Numbered from the stretch's first letter, positions 27,970-36,736 are shown. The stretch is DNA of 64,000 nucleotides from Paraburkholderia metrosideri (GCF_904848625.1 NZ_CAJHCP010000004.1:124001-188000), one strand, 5' to 3'. The notes: generated by a model not told the origin, from the sequence alone. Made by a program: numbers and translations.

Positions 27970-28932
27970 TTAGCGTCCCAGCAACGACTGGAAATGGGTG
28001 TACACGCGCTCGGCATCCGGTTCGAGGCCGGTGAAGATGCGCATGGCGTCGACCGCCTGGTAGACCGCCATGCCACCGCCGCTCAGCGTGCGGCAACCGA
28101 GCGCTTCGGCGGCCTGCAGCAACGCCGTGCGGATCGGGAAATAGACGATGTCCGCCACCCACAGATCGCGGTGCAGCAACTCGACCGGCAACGGCAGGCC
28201 GGGCAACTTCGCCATGCCGGTCGGGGTCGCGTGAATCAGGCCGTTGGCAGCGGCAAGCGACTCCGCGAGCGACGTGCCGGCGTTGACCGTGGCGGCCGGG
28301 AAGCGCTTCTGCAATTCGTCGGCAAGCGAGGCCGCGCGCGACGCGTCCACGTCGAACAGCGTCAGCGATTTCGCGCCCATGTTCAGCGCGGCATGCGCGA
28401 CCGCCGCACCCGCACCGCCCGCGCCGAGCTGCACCACACGTTCCAGCGACACATCCGGCAAGCCGCGCTGGAATGCCCGCGCGAAACCGGACCAGTCGGT
28501 GTTGTGGCCGATGCGTTTGCCGTCCTTGAACAGCACCGTGTTGACCGCGCCGAGTGCGCGGGCGTCGTCGGAGAGTTCGTCGAGCAAAGGAATGACCGCC
28601 TGCTTGCACGGATATGTGATGTTCAGTCCATTGAAGCCCATCCGTTCGGCGGCAGTGAGCAGATCGGGCAGCGCGGCGCTGTCGAGCTTCAATGCTTCAA
28701 GGTCAATCCGGCGATACACATAGTGCAGACCGAGCTTGCTGCCCTCTTCTTCGTGCATCGCGGGAGTCAGCGATCCGCCGATGCCCGAGCCGATCAGACC
28801 GACCAGATAGGAATGTGGAGTTGCCTGGGAGCTGGTTTGTGCGTTCATGGAGAGGCTCGATGTTGAGTTCGCTGAGGGGTTGGCAGGGGCGCGCATTGGT
28901 TCGTTCGCTGGTGCGTTCGCTTGCGAGTTCAC
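27970..28932 (-). CDS. Quinate/shikimate dehydrogenase, AroE family (catabolic type)
   Basis: About 320 residues from the GTG at 28932, which overlaps the stop of the preceding gene as GTGA; the conserved part begins at [22 protein letters not shown], so an ATG at 28848 is an alternative start. Catalytic residues are the Lys in [10 protein letters not shown] and the Asp in [11 protein letters not shown](P) binding is in [18 protein letters not shown], followed by DVDASRA, an acidic end of strand two that fits NAD preference. The TPAMHEEEG and YRRIDLEAL segments match catabolic quinate/shikimate dehydrogenases rather than biosynthetic AroE. The N-terminal 28 residues are Asn/Ala/Ser-rich and possibly not translated. 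Confidence 0.82.
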   Translation of the reverse strand: MNSQANAPANEPMRAPANPSANSTSSLSMNAQTSSQATPHSYLVGLIGSGIGGSLTPAMHEEEGSKLGLHYVYRRIDLEALKLDSAALPDLLTAAERMGFNGLNITYPCKQAVIPLLDELSDDARALGAVNTVLFKDGKRIGHNTDWSGFARAFQRGLPDVSLERVVQLGAGGAGAAVAHAALNMGAKSLTLFDVDASRAASLADELQKRFPAATVNAGTSLAESLAAANGLIHATPTGMAKLPGLPLPVELLHRDLWVADIVYFPIRTALLQAAEALGCRTLSGGGMAVYQAVDAMRIFTGLEPDAERVYTHFQSLLGR

Positions 28933-29384
28933 TTCGCCGCCCTATTCTTAAGAATAGTGGCCATGCGCTCCAGCGCGAGAACGTAACCCTGCGTTCCACA
29001 GCCGACGATGATCGCGTCCGCCACCGCCGACACATACGAGTGATGCCGGAACGCCTCACGCCGATGCACATTCGAAATATGCACTTCGATAACCGGCTTC
29101 TCGATCGCGGTGAGCGCGTCGGCAATGGCGACCGACGTATGCGTATAAGCCGCCGGATTGATCACGATGCCGTCGACCTTGGTGCGCGCCGCATGCAGCC
29201 AGTCGATCAGTTGATGCTCGGCGTTCGACTGACAGAAGTCGATAGACAGATCGAGGCGCTCGCCCGCATCGCGGCACAGCTTCGCGACGTCGTCGAGCGT
29301 TTCCGAGCCATAGAAGGCCGGCTCACGCGTGCCGAGCAGATTGAGGTTCGGTCCATTCAGGACCAGTACGGAGGCAAAACTCAT
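28929..29384 (-). CDS. aroQ: Type II 3-dehydroquinate dehydratase
   Basis: 151 residues, the usual dodecameric type II length. Active-site motifs are [19 protein letters not shown] (catalytic Tyr near residue 24), [12 protein letters not shown] near 78, and [16 protein letters not shown] near 100. It interconverts 3-dehydroquinate and 3-dehydroshikimate. I start it at MSFASVL because AGGAG lies just upstream; the longer frame runs into the promoter region. Its place beside a catabolic dehydrogenase and QuiC suggests a degradative role (QuiB), although the same enzyme could serve biosynthesis. Confidence 0.9.
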   Translation of the reverse strand: MSFASVLVLNGPNLNLLGTREPAFYGSETLDDVAKLCRDAGERLDLSIDFCQSNAEHQLIDWLHAARTKVDGIVINPAAYTHTSVAIADALTAIEKPVIEVHISNVHRREAFRHHSYVSAVADAIIVGCGTQGYVLALERMATILKNRAAK

Positions 29385-29500
29385 GACAGCGGCTCCTGCA
29401 AAATAAAGCGCCAGGCACACCTCGGCATCCGGGGCGGCTCTACAACGTGTGGCGAAGTGTGCGCGCATTGGCCGTCGCCGTCATTCGGGGTTTCTACGAA

Positions 29501-29528
29501 TTTGTACCATCTAGTTAGTTTGTATACA
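29501..29528 (-). promoter_or_regulatory. Divergent quinate/shikimate regulatory region with TGTATACA palindrome
   Basis: The 356 bases between aroQ (minus) and quiC (plus) are AT-richer around 29490-29530. TGTATACA at 29521-29528 is a perfect palindrome. Read on the plus strand, TTGTAC-N15-TATACA could be a weak promoter facing quiC, with a short spacer. A related GGTATACC lies at 27947-27954 before the MFS gene. The element may bind a dimeric regulator of the cluster; the strand and function are uncertain. Confidence 0.35.
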
Positions 29529-29740
29529 CTGACGGCACTTCGGTTAGTGTGGGCTACTCTGGCCTGCGTCCTGCACGTGCGTTCCGGGTGGATTGGGCGT
29601 AGCGTGTGCGTGCAAACCATCAGCGCCGTTTGCGCATTGCAGCATCGCGCCTCTCGCGGCCATGCGTGCGCCGGGTGCGCCGCGTTAGCCGTCGTACGTA
29701 TTCATCAACCGCCGTTTGATAGTTAATGCAGGAGCCGTTC

Positions 29741-31624
29741 ATGCAACGTTCGATTGCCACCGTGTCGATTAGCGGAACCCTCGTCGAGAAGTTGACCGCG
29801 ATCCGGGCGGCGGGCTTCGAAGGCGTCGAGATCTTCGAGAACGACCTGTTGTACTTCGACGGCTCGCCCGCCGACGTGCGGCGCATCGCCGACGATCTCG
29901 GGCTGAAGATCATGCTGTTCCAGCCGTTCCGCGATTTCGACGGCGTCAGTCCGGAGCGTCTCGAACGCAATCTTGATCGCGCAAAGCGCAAGTTCGACGT
30001 GATGCACGAACTGGGCACCGACCGCATTCTGGTGTGCAGCAACGTGTCGCCGGACACGATCGGCGACGATTCGCTGATGATCGACCAGTTGGGCGCGCTG
30101 GCCCGCGCGGCGGGCGAGGCCGGCGTGATCGCCGGCTACGAGGCGCTGGCGTGGGGCAAGCACGTCAAGACGTATCGCCATGCGTGGAAGCTGGTCGACG
30201 CGGTCAATCATCCGAATCTCGGGCTGGTGCTCGACAGCTTTCACACGCTGTCATTGAACGACACCGTCGACGCGATCGCCGACATTCCGGGCGACCGTAT
30301 CACCTTCGTGCAGATCGCCGACGCGCCGAAGCTCGTGATGGACGTGCTCGAATGGAGCCGCCACTACCGCTGCTTCCCCGGTCAGGGCGATTTCGATCTG
30401 GCGAATTTCACCGCGCAGGTCGTGAAAACGGGCTACCAAGGCCCGCTTTCGCTGGAAATTTTCAACGACGGCTTTCGCGCCGCGCCGACCACGATCACCG
30501 CGGCCGACGGGCATCGCTCGTTGCTGTTCCTCGAAGAGCAGACCCGCAAGGTGCTCGAGGCCGCGCAGCAGCCTGTCGGCGACCTGTATAAGTCGCCCGC
30601 AGCGCCCGCGCACGTCGGCTACCAGTTCCTCGAATTCGCGGTCGACCACACCACGCGTGCGCAACTCGCCGACTGGCTCGGCAAGCTACGCTTTCGCCAG
30701 GCGGGTCGCCATCGTTCGAAAGAGGTGACGCTGTATCAGCATGGCGCGGCGTCGATCGTGCTGAACGCCGAGCCGGATTCGTTCGCCAATGCGTTCTTCC
30801 AGCAGCATGGTTTGTCGCTGTGCGCATCCGCGTTCCGGGTAGACGACGCCAATCAGGCGTTCGAGCGCGCCGCGGGTTTCGGCTACGCGCCGTTCTCCGG
30901 GCAGATCGGCCCGAACGAACGCGTGCTGCCGGCCGTCCAGGCACCGGACAGCAGCCTGAACTATTTCGTCGACGAAACCCCGGACCAGCCCACGCTGTTC
31001 GAAGCCGATTTCGTGCTGACCGACGTCAACGGGCCGACCGAAGTCGGTCCGCTGAGCCGGATCGACCACGTTTGCCTGTCGGTGCCGGCGAACACGCTGG
31101 ACACCTGGGTGCTGTTCCTGCGCACCGCGCTGGGCTTCCAGGCGGAGCCTGGCGTGCTGGTGCCCGACCCGTACGGGCTGGTGCGCAGTCGCGCACTGCG
31201 CAGCCATGACGGATCGGTGCGGATCGTGCTGAACGCTTCCGTCGACCACCACACGGCGGTCGCCGAGGCGCTGCACACGTATCACGGCTCCGGTTTGAAC
31301 CACGTCGCCTTTAGCACCGGCGATATTTTCAGCGCGATTCCCGAATTCGTCGCCGATGGCCTGCCGGTGCTGCGCATCCCGCGCAATTATTACGACGATC
31401 TGGCCGCGCGCTATGCGTTGCCCGACGACATGCTGGACGCATTGCGGGCGAACAATATCCTGTACGACCGCGATGAACGCGGCGGCGAGTTTTTCCACGC
31501 TTACACTGAGCAACTGGACCAGCGCTTCTTCATGGAGATCGTCGAACGGCGCGGCGGGTATGACGGCTATGGCGCGGCGAATGCGGCGGTGAGGCTGGCG
31601 GCGCAAGCTCAACGGCGCAAATAA
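29741..31624 (+). CDS. quiC: 3-dehydroshikimate dehydratase fused to HPPD-like domain (QuiC type)
   Basis: 627 residues. The N-terminal part (~1-285) is a xylose-isomerase-like TIM barrel (SIATVSISGTLVEKLTAIRAAGFEGVEIFE; metal-ligand segments LGLVLDSFHTL and FVQIADAPKL; PLSLEIFND), which converts 3-dehydroshikimate to protocatechuate. The C-terminal part (~290-620) has two vicinal-oxygen-chelate modules like 4-hydroxyphenylpyruvate dioxygenase (GYQFLEFAVDH, RIDHVCLSV, GSGLNHVAFSTGDIF, FFMEIVERRGGYDGYG). This architecture is the QuiC1 type known from pseudomonads. The start at MQRS is preferred because AGGAG lies 6 bases upstream. It diverges from aroQ and the dehydrogenase, and its product would enter the beta-ketoadipate pathway. 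Confidence 0.9.
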   Translation: MQRSIATVSISGTLVEKLTAIRAAGFEGVEIFENDLLYFDGSPADVRRIADDLGLKIMLFQPFRDFDGVSPERLERNLDRAKRKFDVMHELGTDRILVCSNVSPDTIGDDSLMIDQLGALARAAGEAGVIAGYEALAWGKHVKTYRHAWKLVDAVNHPNLGLVLDSFHTLSLNDTVDAIADIPGDRITFVQIADAPKLVMDVLEWSRHYRCFPGQGDFDLANFTAQVVKTGYQGPLSLEIFNDGFRAAPTTITAADGHRSLLFLEEQTRKVLEAAQQPVGDLYKSPAAPAHVGYQFLEFAVDHTTRAQLADWLGKLRFRQAGRHRSKEVTLYQHGAASIVLNAEPDSFANAFFQQHGLSLCASAFRVDDANQAFERAAGFGYAPFSGQIGPNERVLPAVQAPDSSLNYFVDETPDQPTLFEADFVLTDVNGPTEVGPLSRIDHVCLSVPANTLDTWVLFLRTALGFQAEPGVLVPDPYGLVRSRALRSHDGSVRIVLNASVDHHTAVAEALHTYHGSGLNHVAFSTGDIFSAIPEFVADGLPVLRIPRNYYDDLAARYALPDDMLDALRANNILYDRDERGGEFFHAYTEQLDQRFFMEIVERRGGYDGYGAANAAVRLAAQAQRRK

Positions 31625-31784
31625 GGGCTGGCTTCGGGGACGCAGGCACGGCACATGCGACTCCGGATCAGCCCGCCGCGCGGTCCCGATATAATGTGCG
31701 GCCGATTGATTGGCCCCTACCGCGCGGCCGCCCCGAAGCGGGCGTTATCCGAACCCGTCGGCTGAATGAAACGCCAGGAGAGAT

Positions 31785-32117
31785 ATGAAGAAGTTTGCCG
31801 TAGTCCTGTCAGTTCCCCTGCTCCTCAGCGCTTGCGCGTACTTCCAGAAGAATCCGGATGCCGGCGAGCCCGTCACCGACACCACCACGCAGCGCTCCGT
31901 CAACGACGTGGTTGCCTGCATGACGCAAGTGGCGACCAAACATAACGCCGCGTTCAAATCCACCGACATCCCTCAGGGTCAGATGCTGGATTTCGGCGAC
32001 TCGAACATCGTCAAGGTACGTAGCGACAATGGCGCCACGACCTACCGTTTTTATGCCGGTAAGCGTCACGTCAACAATCTGTGGATCGAAGCAGCGGGCA
32101 AAACCTGCGCCCCGTAA
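31785..32117 (+). CDS. Small predicted lipoprotein of unknown function
   Basis: 110 residues. The signal peptide MKKFAVVLSVPLLLSACAYF has a lipobox LLSAC with Cys at 17, so it is probably a membrane-anchored lipoprotein. The mature part contains two further cysteines (VVACMTQ and GKTCAP) that could form a disulfide. I do not recognise the domain. GGAG precedes the ATG, and a TATAAT sits at 31690-31695, so it likely has its own promoter. Confidence 0.8.
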   Translation: MKKFAVVLSVPLLLSACAYFQKNPDAGEPVTDTTTQRSVNDVVACMTQVATKHNAAFKSTDIPQGQMLDFGDSNIVKVRSDNGATTYRFYAGKRHVNNLWIEAAGKTCAP

Positions 32118-32235
32118 GACTTTGCGGCGCAGTGGGCCGTAAGAGACCGTAAGGTACAGCGAGATAAAACAGCGGCCCACGTGACGGAAAGTTGTTCCAG
32201 TGCAATGTTCGTGTCACGGTGTTACAGGACAATGG

Positions 32236-32258
32236 AGTCTTAAGAATCGCTTAAGACT
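32236..32258. promoter_or_regulatory. Perfect 23-base inverted repeat upstream of small winged-helix-like gene
   Basis: Arms AGTCTTAAG and CTTAAGACT (9 bases each, perfect) flank AATCG. It lies 46 bases before the start at 32305. Without a T-run it is not a terminator. A dimeric DNA-binding protein site is the simplest reading. Confidence 0.6.
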
Positions 32259-32304
32259 TCGTCCGCATCATGCACCGGACTTTACCCCGCACGAGGTGCG
32301 CACC

Positions 32305-32574
32305 ATGACACAGCCCGATTACAACGATTACAACACGACTGACACCCCGGCGCCGGCCAAGCGGCCCACCATACTGCGCCGTCTGCTGAGCCATCATGAA
32401 CTGGCGACGCTGCTGCTGTTGCTGCACGCTCCAATCGATGCTTCTGCCAAACCCGAGATTCCGCAGCTTCACGAAGCTGGCCTGATCGAAACCATTTCCG
32501 GCGATGCCGGCGCTTCGCATATTCGCCTCACGAGCGAAGGCAATGCAGTACTGCGCGGACTGGGCATCAAATAA
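32305..32574 (+). CDS. Small winged-helix-like protein, unknown function
   Basis: 89 residues from the ATG at 32305, which has GAGGTG 7 bases upstream; a longer frame extends upstream across the inverted repeat and is not preferred. Residues ~30-89 read like a winged helix: LATLLLLLHAP, PEIPQLHEAGLIETISG, then a wing HIRLTSEGNAVLRGLG. I do not recognise a named family. The inverted repeat just upstream would fit autoregulation if the protein binds DNA. Confidence 0.72.
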   Translation: MTQPDYNDYNTTDTPAPAKRPTILRRLLSHHELATLLLLLHAPIDASAKPEIPQLHEAGLIETISGDAGASHIRLTSEGNAVLRGLGIK

Positions 32575-32703
32575 GGGTTGTTGACGGTTTTTGCTATTCG
32601 CGGGTGATTCGCGCATAGCGGTTTCATCCACGGGCGGGGCCTTGCTACCCGACCCACGCTGCGGCAGCCAATTCATCGAAACCGCCGCAAACGGTGGCTC
32701 TTT

Positions 32704-33033
32704 TCAGGCCTGCCATACGCCGTATCCCGCTTCCCGTAAGCCAATCGCCAGTTCTACCTCCATGTCCTGCGCGCCGCGATACGGCATCGGATTGAACACC
32801 TCATACAACTCAGGCACAAGTCGCAAGCCGTAATCGCGTACATAGCGGTTGGCCTGAACGCCCGCCTTATGCCGGTCGAATCGTTGATCCGGGTCAAGCC
32901 CGGTCATTCCCACGTACACGCAAGGTTTGTCGAACCGGTAATCCGGATTCGCGCGACGAAAGCGCGCTTCGTTCCAGACCGTGTCGTCCAGTGCGACGAC
33001 ATAGACGTAATAGTGATGCCCGCGACGCCCCAT
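32704..33033 (-). CDS. GIY-YIG-like small protein
   Basis: 109 residues. YYVYVVALDDTV followed some 25 residues later by CVYVGMTGLDPDQRFDRHKAG resembles the GIY-YIG nuclease core (YVY... YVG.T...RF..H..G), with a conserved Arg and His, and ME in AQDMEVELAIGLREAG could supply the metal-binding glutamate. It starts 10 bases after the AraC-family stop codon, so the two are likely co-transcribed. Catalytic activity and role are not established. Confidence 0.65.
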   Translation of the reverse strand: MGRRGHHYYVYVVALDDTVWNEARFRRANPDYRFDKPCVYVGMTGLDPDQRFDRHKAGVQANRYVRDYGLRLVPELYEVFNPMPYRGAQDMEVELAIGLREAGYGVWQA

Positions 33034-33043
33034 GTGCAGCGGC

Positions 33044-33814
33044 TCAGTTCTGCGATGTGCCGTGCAGCAGCATCCGGTATTCGGTCGGCGTGATGCCGAC
33101 CGTCGCCTTGAATTGCCGCGTGAATGCGCTGTGATCGGTGTAGCCGCAGAGCGCGGCGACATCGGTGACTTTGTCCTGCGAAACCAGCAGCGCCGTCGCG
33201 GCGTCCAGACGCGTTTTCAGCAATACCTGGCGCGGCGTCAGGTGAAACACCTTGTGAAAATAGCGCTCCAGTTGCGCGACCGACATATCCGCCATCGCGG
33301 CAAGCTGCTTCAGGTTAAGCGGCTGCACGTAGTTTTCCTGAATGGATTGCACCACCGCAGCGAGCCGGCTGTACGCGGGATGGCTGCTCTCGTCCGCCCT
33401 CAGATCGCGGGAAATGCCGGCGAGACCGACCACCCTGCCCGCCGCGTCACGCAGCGGCTGTTTGCAGGTCAGACACCAGCCTGGCTGACGGCCCGGATAC
33501 AGGTGCAACTCCAGTTGATCGAGCATCTGATTGCCGACACCGATGATCGCCTTGTCCTGCGCGGTATAGATACGCCCGAAGCGGCGCGGAAAAACGTCTT
33601 CGGCGGTCTTGCCGAGCAGCGCCGTCTTCTCCTTGAAGCCGCAGCGCGAGGCCAGCGTGCGGTTGACCAGCGCGTAGCGCGCGTCGGCGTCCTTGACGAA
33701 AAAAACGACGTCCGGCATCGCGTCGAACACCGGTTCCAGCAACCGGAAGTGCGACAGCATGCCGGATAGCGTTGCATCGTCCGGTGGTGCGAGCGGGTGA
33801 GCCAGCGTGTTCAT
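33044..33814 (-). CDS. PAS-domain AraC-family regulator
   Basis: 256 residues. The N-terminal part (~20-130) is a PAS sensor (FDAMPDVVFFVKDADARYALVNRTLASRCGF). The C-terminal part holds two AraC helix-turn-helix motifs (LNLKQLAAMADMSVAQLERYFHKVF and KVTDVAALCGYTDHSAFTRQFKATVGITPTEYR). PAS plus AraC is an uncommon but known pairing in Burkholderiaceae. A CxxC in GWCLTCKQ within the PAS region could sense redox or bind metal, as speculation. Its targets are not evident, apart from the downstream GIY-YIG-like gene in the same unit. Confidence 0.87.
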   Translation of the reverse strand: MNTLAHPLAPPDDATLSGMLSHFRLLEPVFDAMPDVVFFVKDADARYALVNRTLASRCGFKEKTALLGKTAEDVFPRRFGRIYTAQDKAIIGVGNQMLDQLELHLYPGRQPGWCLTCKQPLRDAAGRVVGLAGISRDLRADESSHPAYSRLAAVVQSIQENYVQPLNLKQLAAMADMSVAQLERYFHKVFHLTPRQVLLKTRLDAATALLVSQDKVTDVAALCGYTDHSAFTRQFKATVGITPTEYRMLLHGTSQN

Positions 33815-34053
33815 CGTGCGGGTCCCGTTGATCCGTGCGTGAATGAGTGCGTTTGCGGAGGGTTGCGCCGGCGCGGCCAGACGGCCAACGCGTGCGGACG
33901 ATTATAGAGCGGTGCGAGTGGCAACAATAACCGGGCGTTATATGGATTGCCGGGCATTAGTCGGCGGGCGGCGGCACGGGGGTCGCACGGGTTGCCGGGA
34001 CGCAGGACGAAGCTGCGGCTGTCGATGAGCGTCGGCCAGTCTGAACGACACTT

Positions 34054-34809
34054 TCACGAAAGCGGAACCGGCCGCATGCGCCCGGTTTCTGCGCCCCCCG
34101 CCAATTCGCCGGGCGACTGGCCCTGGCGCAGATGCAGCAGCCGGTAACCGCTTTTATAAACCGGTTGCAGCCGGAATTCGTTTTGCCCGTCGATCTCGAG
34201 CAGCAGGCGCAGCCGCGACACGTGACTGTCGATAGTGCGCGTGAATTCGCGGAACTCCCGGCCCCACACCATCGCAAAGATGTGATCGCGCGACATCACG
34301 CGACCGACGTTCGAAAAGAACAGCGACGCCAGCCGGTACTGGGTGCCCGATAGCTGGATCGGCTGGCCGCGCAGCATGACAAGCTGCCGATGGACGTCGA
34401 AGCGGTAAGGCCCGACCGCCAGATTGCTGGTGCCGAAACGGTCCGGATAGGCGCGCCGCAGCAACGCGCCGATACGCTCGCGAAATTCACCGGGGCGCAG
34501 CGGCAAGCCGACGTAGTCGTCGGCGCCATGGACGAAGGCGCGCACCATGCTGGCCTCGGACGTGTCGGCCGACGCGAACATCACCGGCACGCGGTCGCCG
34601 CCTATTCCGCGTACCGACCTCAGCAATTCGGCGCCGGAGAGCCGCGTGCCCTGCCAGTCCAGCACCAGCATATCGACAGTGGAACGCGCGAGCGCTTTCG
34701 ACAGCGCCAGGCCGTCGTCGTACGCCTCGCACGTATGGTTGGCGCTCAAAATGGCCTGTTCGATCGACAGACGCATGACCGGGTCAGACTGCAAAACAGC
34801 AATGCGCAT
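34054..34809 (-). CDS. OmpR-family response regulator with degenerate receiver
   Basis: 251 residues from MRIAVLQ; an in-frame ATG at 34845 is an alternative start. The receiver domain keeps the phospho-acceptor D51 in VLDWQG, but the usual acidic pair is S8-D9 and the conserved Lys of the KP motif is L102 in DDYVGLPLRP. The C-terminal winged helix is complete (LSGTQYRLASLFFSNVGRVMSRDHIF and RTIDSHVSRLRLLLEI). No histidine kinase gene is adjacent. It may be phosphorylated poorly or act independently of phosphorylation; that is inference. Confidence 0.85.
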   Translation of the reverse strand: MRIAVLQSDPVMRLSIEQAILSANHTCEAYDDGLALSKALARSTVDMLVLDWQGTRLSGAELLRSVRGIGGDRVPVMFASADTSEASMVRAFVHGADDYVGLPLRPGEFRERIGALLRRAYPDRFGTSNLAVGPYRFDVHRQLVMLRGQPIQLSGTQYRLASLFFSNVGRVMSRDHIFAMVWGREFREFTRTIDSHVSRLRLLLEIDGQNEFRLQPVYKSGYRLLHLRQGQSPGELAGGAETGRMRPVPLS

Positions 34810-35166
34810 GGGATTTTGGTTCTTGATGGTTGGATCGGACGCCATTTTCTGAGGCGCACCCCGCGATCCCCATAAGACCAGTCTGAATTCGAAGTTGGTC
34901 ACGCCAACTGACAGAGCACAACACCGACCATCGCTCAAAAATGTATCTTTAAGGGAACTTTCCTCAATCTAATTAAGCACTTCCTCAGGTAAATGGCTTT
35001 CGTCCTGTAAAATCGCCGCCTGGCCCCAGTCGTCATCGCGTTTGCCCTATCCGGGCAACGTGCCGGTGTCCCGTGCTCTACCCAGCGCTTGCCACACTTC
35101 TCGCCCGACGACCGCCGTATTTCCACGCGCCAAGTGTGGTTCCTCATTCCAAGACATGACATAGCA
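34810..35166. other. 357-base divergent intergenic region
   Basis: It separates the response regulator (minus) and MHS transporter (plus). An AT-rich stretch around 34930-35000 probably contains promoters. A small hairpin TTGCCC-TATCC-GGGCAA lies at about 35041-35057. No coding region or strong motif is evident. Confidence 0.4.
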
Positions 35167-36468
35167 ATGCAAGCGACAAATCTGGGTGGAGCGCAGGCTG
35201 TCACCCCACGCCCTCTTGGGCGCAGCGACTACAAGACGCTCGGTCTTGCCGCACTCGGCGGGGCTCTGGAGTTTTACGACTTCATCATTTTCGTGTTCTT
35301 CGCGCCGGCCATCGGTCAGTTGTTCTTCCCGACCGAGATGCCGGACTGGCTGCGTCAGGTGCAGACCTTCGGCATTTTCGCGGCAGGTTATCTGGCGCGG
35401 CCGCTGGGCGGCATCATCATGGCGCACTTTGGCGACCTGTTCGGCCGCAAGCGTATGTTCACGCTCAGCGTGCTGCTGATGTCGGTCCCGACGCTGCTGA
35501 TGGGCCTGATGCCCACCTACGCCAGCATCGGCGTACTCGCGCCGGTGCTGCTGCTGTTGTTCCGCGTGATGCAAGGCGCGGCGGTGGGCGGCGAAGTGCC
35601 GGGCGCATGGGTGTTCGTGTCCGAACACGTGCCGCAACGGCACATCGGCTATGCATGCGGCACGCTGACAGCAGGCCTCACGGCCGGCATCCTGCTCGGT
35701 TCGCTGATTGCGTCGGCGGTCAATCACCATTTCGCGCCTGCGGAAATTTCCGCGTACGCGTGGCGAATCCCGTTCCTGGTAGGCGGCGTGTTCGGTATGT
35801 TCTCGGTGTATCTGCGCCGCTGGCTGCACGAAACGCCGGTATTCGCCGAACTCAAGCAACGCAAGGCGATTGCCGCCGAGGTGCCGCTGAAGGCCGTGCT
35901 GCGAGACCATGGCCGTGCGGTGATCGTGTCGATGCTGCTCACGTGGATGCTGTCGGCGGCGATCGTCGTCGTGATCCTGATGACGCCGACGTTGCTGCAA
36001 AAGCAATTCCATATCGCACCGACGACCGCGTTGCTGGCAAACTGCGTCGCCACGCTGTGCCTGACGATCGGCTGCGTGATGGCGGGTTCGATCGCCGGGC
36101 GTATCGGTGCCGGGAAGACGATTTTCATCGGCGGACTTGCACTGGCTATCACTTACTACGTGATGTTCCAGCAACTCGCCGTCGATACGTCATCGTTGGT
36201 GCCGCTGTATGCACTGGCCGGTCTGTTCGTTGGCGTGATCGGCGCGATTCCGTTCGTGATGGTCAAGGCATTTCCGCCGGCCGTGCGCTTTTCGGGTATT
36301 TCGTTCTCGTATAACGTCGCCTACGCGGTGTTTGGCGGACTGACGCCGATCGCCGTGTCGCTGATGATGAAGTCGAACCCGATGGCCGCACCGACTTATG
36401 TCGCCGTGATCTGCGTGCTTGGGGCGTTGACTACGCTATTTATCAAGGACTCTTCGCACGCGCGCTGA
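35167..36468 (+). CDS. MFS transporter, metabolite:H+ symporter (MHS) family
   Basis: 433 residues with twelve predicted helices. MHS marks include LGGALEFYDFIIFVFFAPAIGQLFFP near residue 28, ARPLGGIIMAHFGDLFGRKRMF near 76 and a GGEVPGAW segment near 145. The family imports carboxylates, betaines or shikimate-like acids by proton symport. I chose the ATG at 35167 because the first conserved segment follows shortly; an earlier in-frame ATG at 35089 is possible. No catabolic gene is adjacent, so the substrate is unknown. Confidence 0.85.
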   Translation: MQATNLGGAQAVTPRPLGRSDYKTLGLAALGGALEFYDFIIFVFFAPAIGQLFFPTEMPDWLRQVQTFGIFAAGYLARPLGGIIMAHFGDLFGRKRMFTLSVLLMSVPTLLMGLMPTYASIGVLAPVLLLLFRVMQGAAVGGEVPGAWVFVSEHVPQRHIGYACGTLTAGLTAGILLGSLIASAVNHHFAPAEISAYAWRIPFLVGGVFGMFSVYLRRWLHETPVFAELKQRKAIAAEVPLKAVLRDHGRAVIVSMLLTWMLSAAIVVVILMTPTLLQKQFHIAPTTALLANCVATLCLTIGCVMAGSIAGRIGAGKTIFIGGLALAITYYVMFQQLAVDTSSLVPLYALAGLFVGVIGAIPFVMVKAFPPAVRFSGISFSYNVAYAVFGGLTPIAVSLMMKSNPMAAPTYVAVICVLGALTTLFIKDSSHAR

Positions 36469-36570
36469 TTGACGCGGCTTTCTTGACGCGGCTTTCTGCG
36501 TTTTGTACTTGTTTCGCGACGGCGCTCTCTGGAGCGCCGTTGTTGTTTGCGGCGAGCGTTTTATCTCCAC

Positions 36571-36736
36571 GCAGCGGCTGCGGCGCGCTGATGATTCGAG
36601 CGGTGTTTTGCCGGCCTGGTTGGGGGCGATACACGACGCCATCGGTCAAGCGGCTGCGGCACGCTGGTGATTCGAGCAGCGTCTTGCGGGACTGGTTGGG
36701 AGCGATGAACGACAGCATCGCTCAACCGGCTGCAGC
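36571..36736. repeat. Imperfect ~75-bp tandem duplication between two transporter genes
   Basis: Copy A at 36571-36644 and copy B at 36645-36720 share most of their length: both read CGGCTGCGGC, then GATTCGAGC, then CTGGTTGGG and GACGCCATCG/GACAGCATCG. A third fragment begins at 36721. The 383-base gap (36469-36851) otherwise holds short direct repeats of GACGCGGCTTTCT. It can be read through as an open frame into the next gene, but no ribosome site supports that. Confidence 0.75.

Noticed and set aside
28848..28932. First 28 residues of the quinate/shikimate dehydrogenase as a functional domain
   Set aside because: They are low-complexity Asn/Ala/Ser/Pro sequence with no counterpart in the family, and translation may start at 28848 instead.
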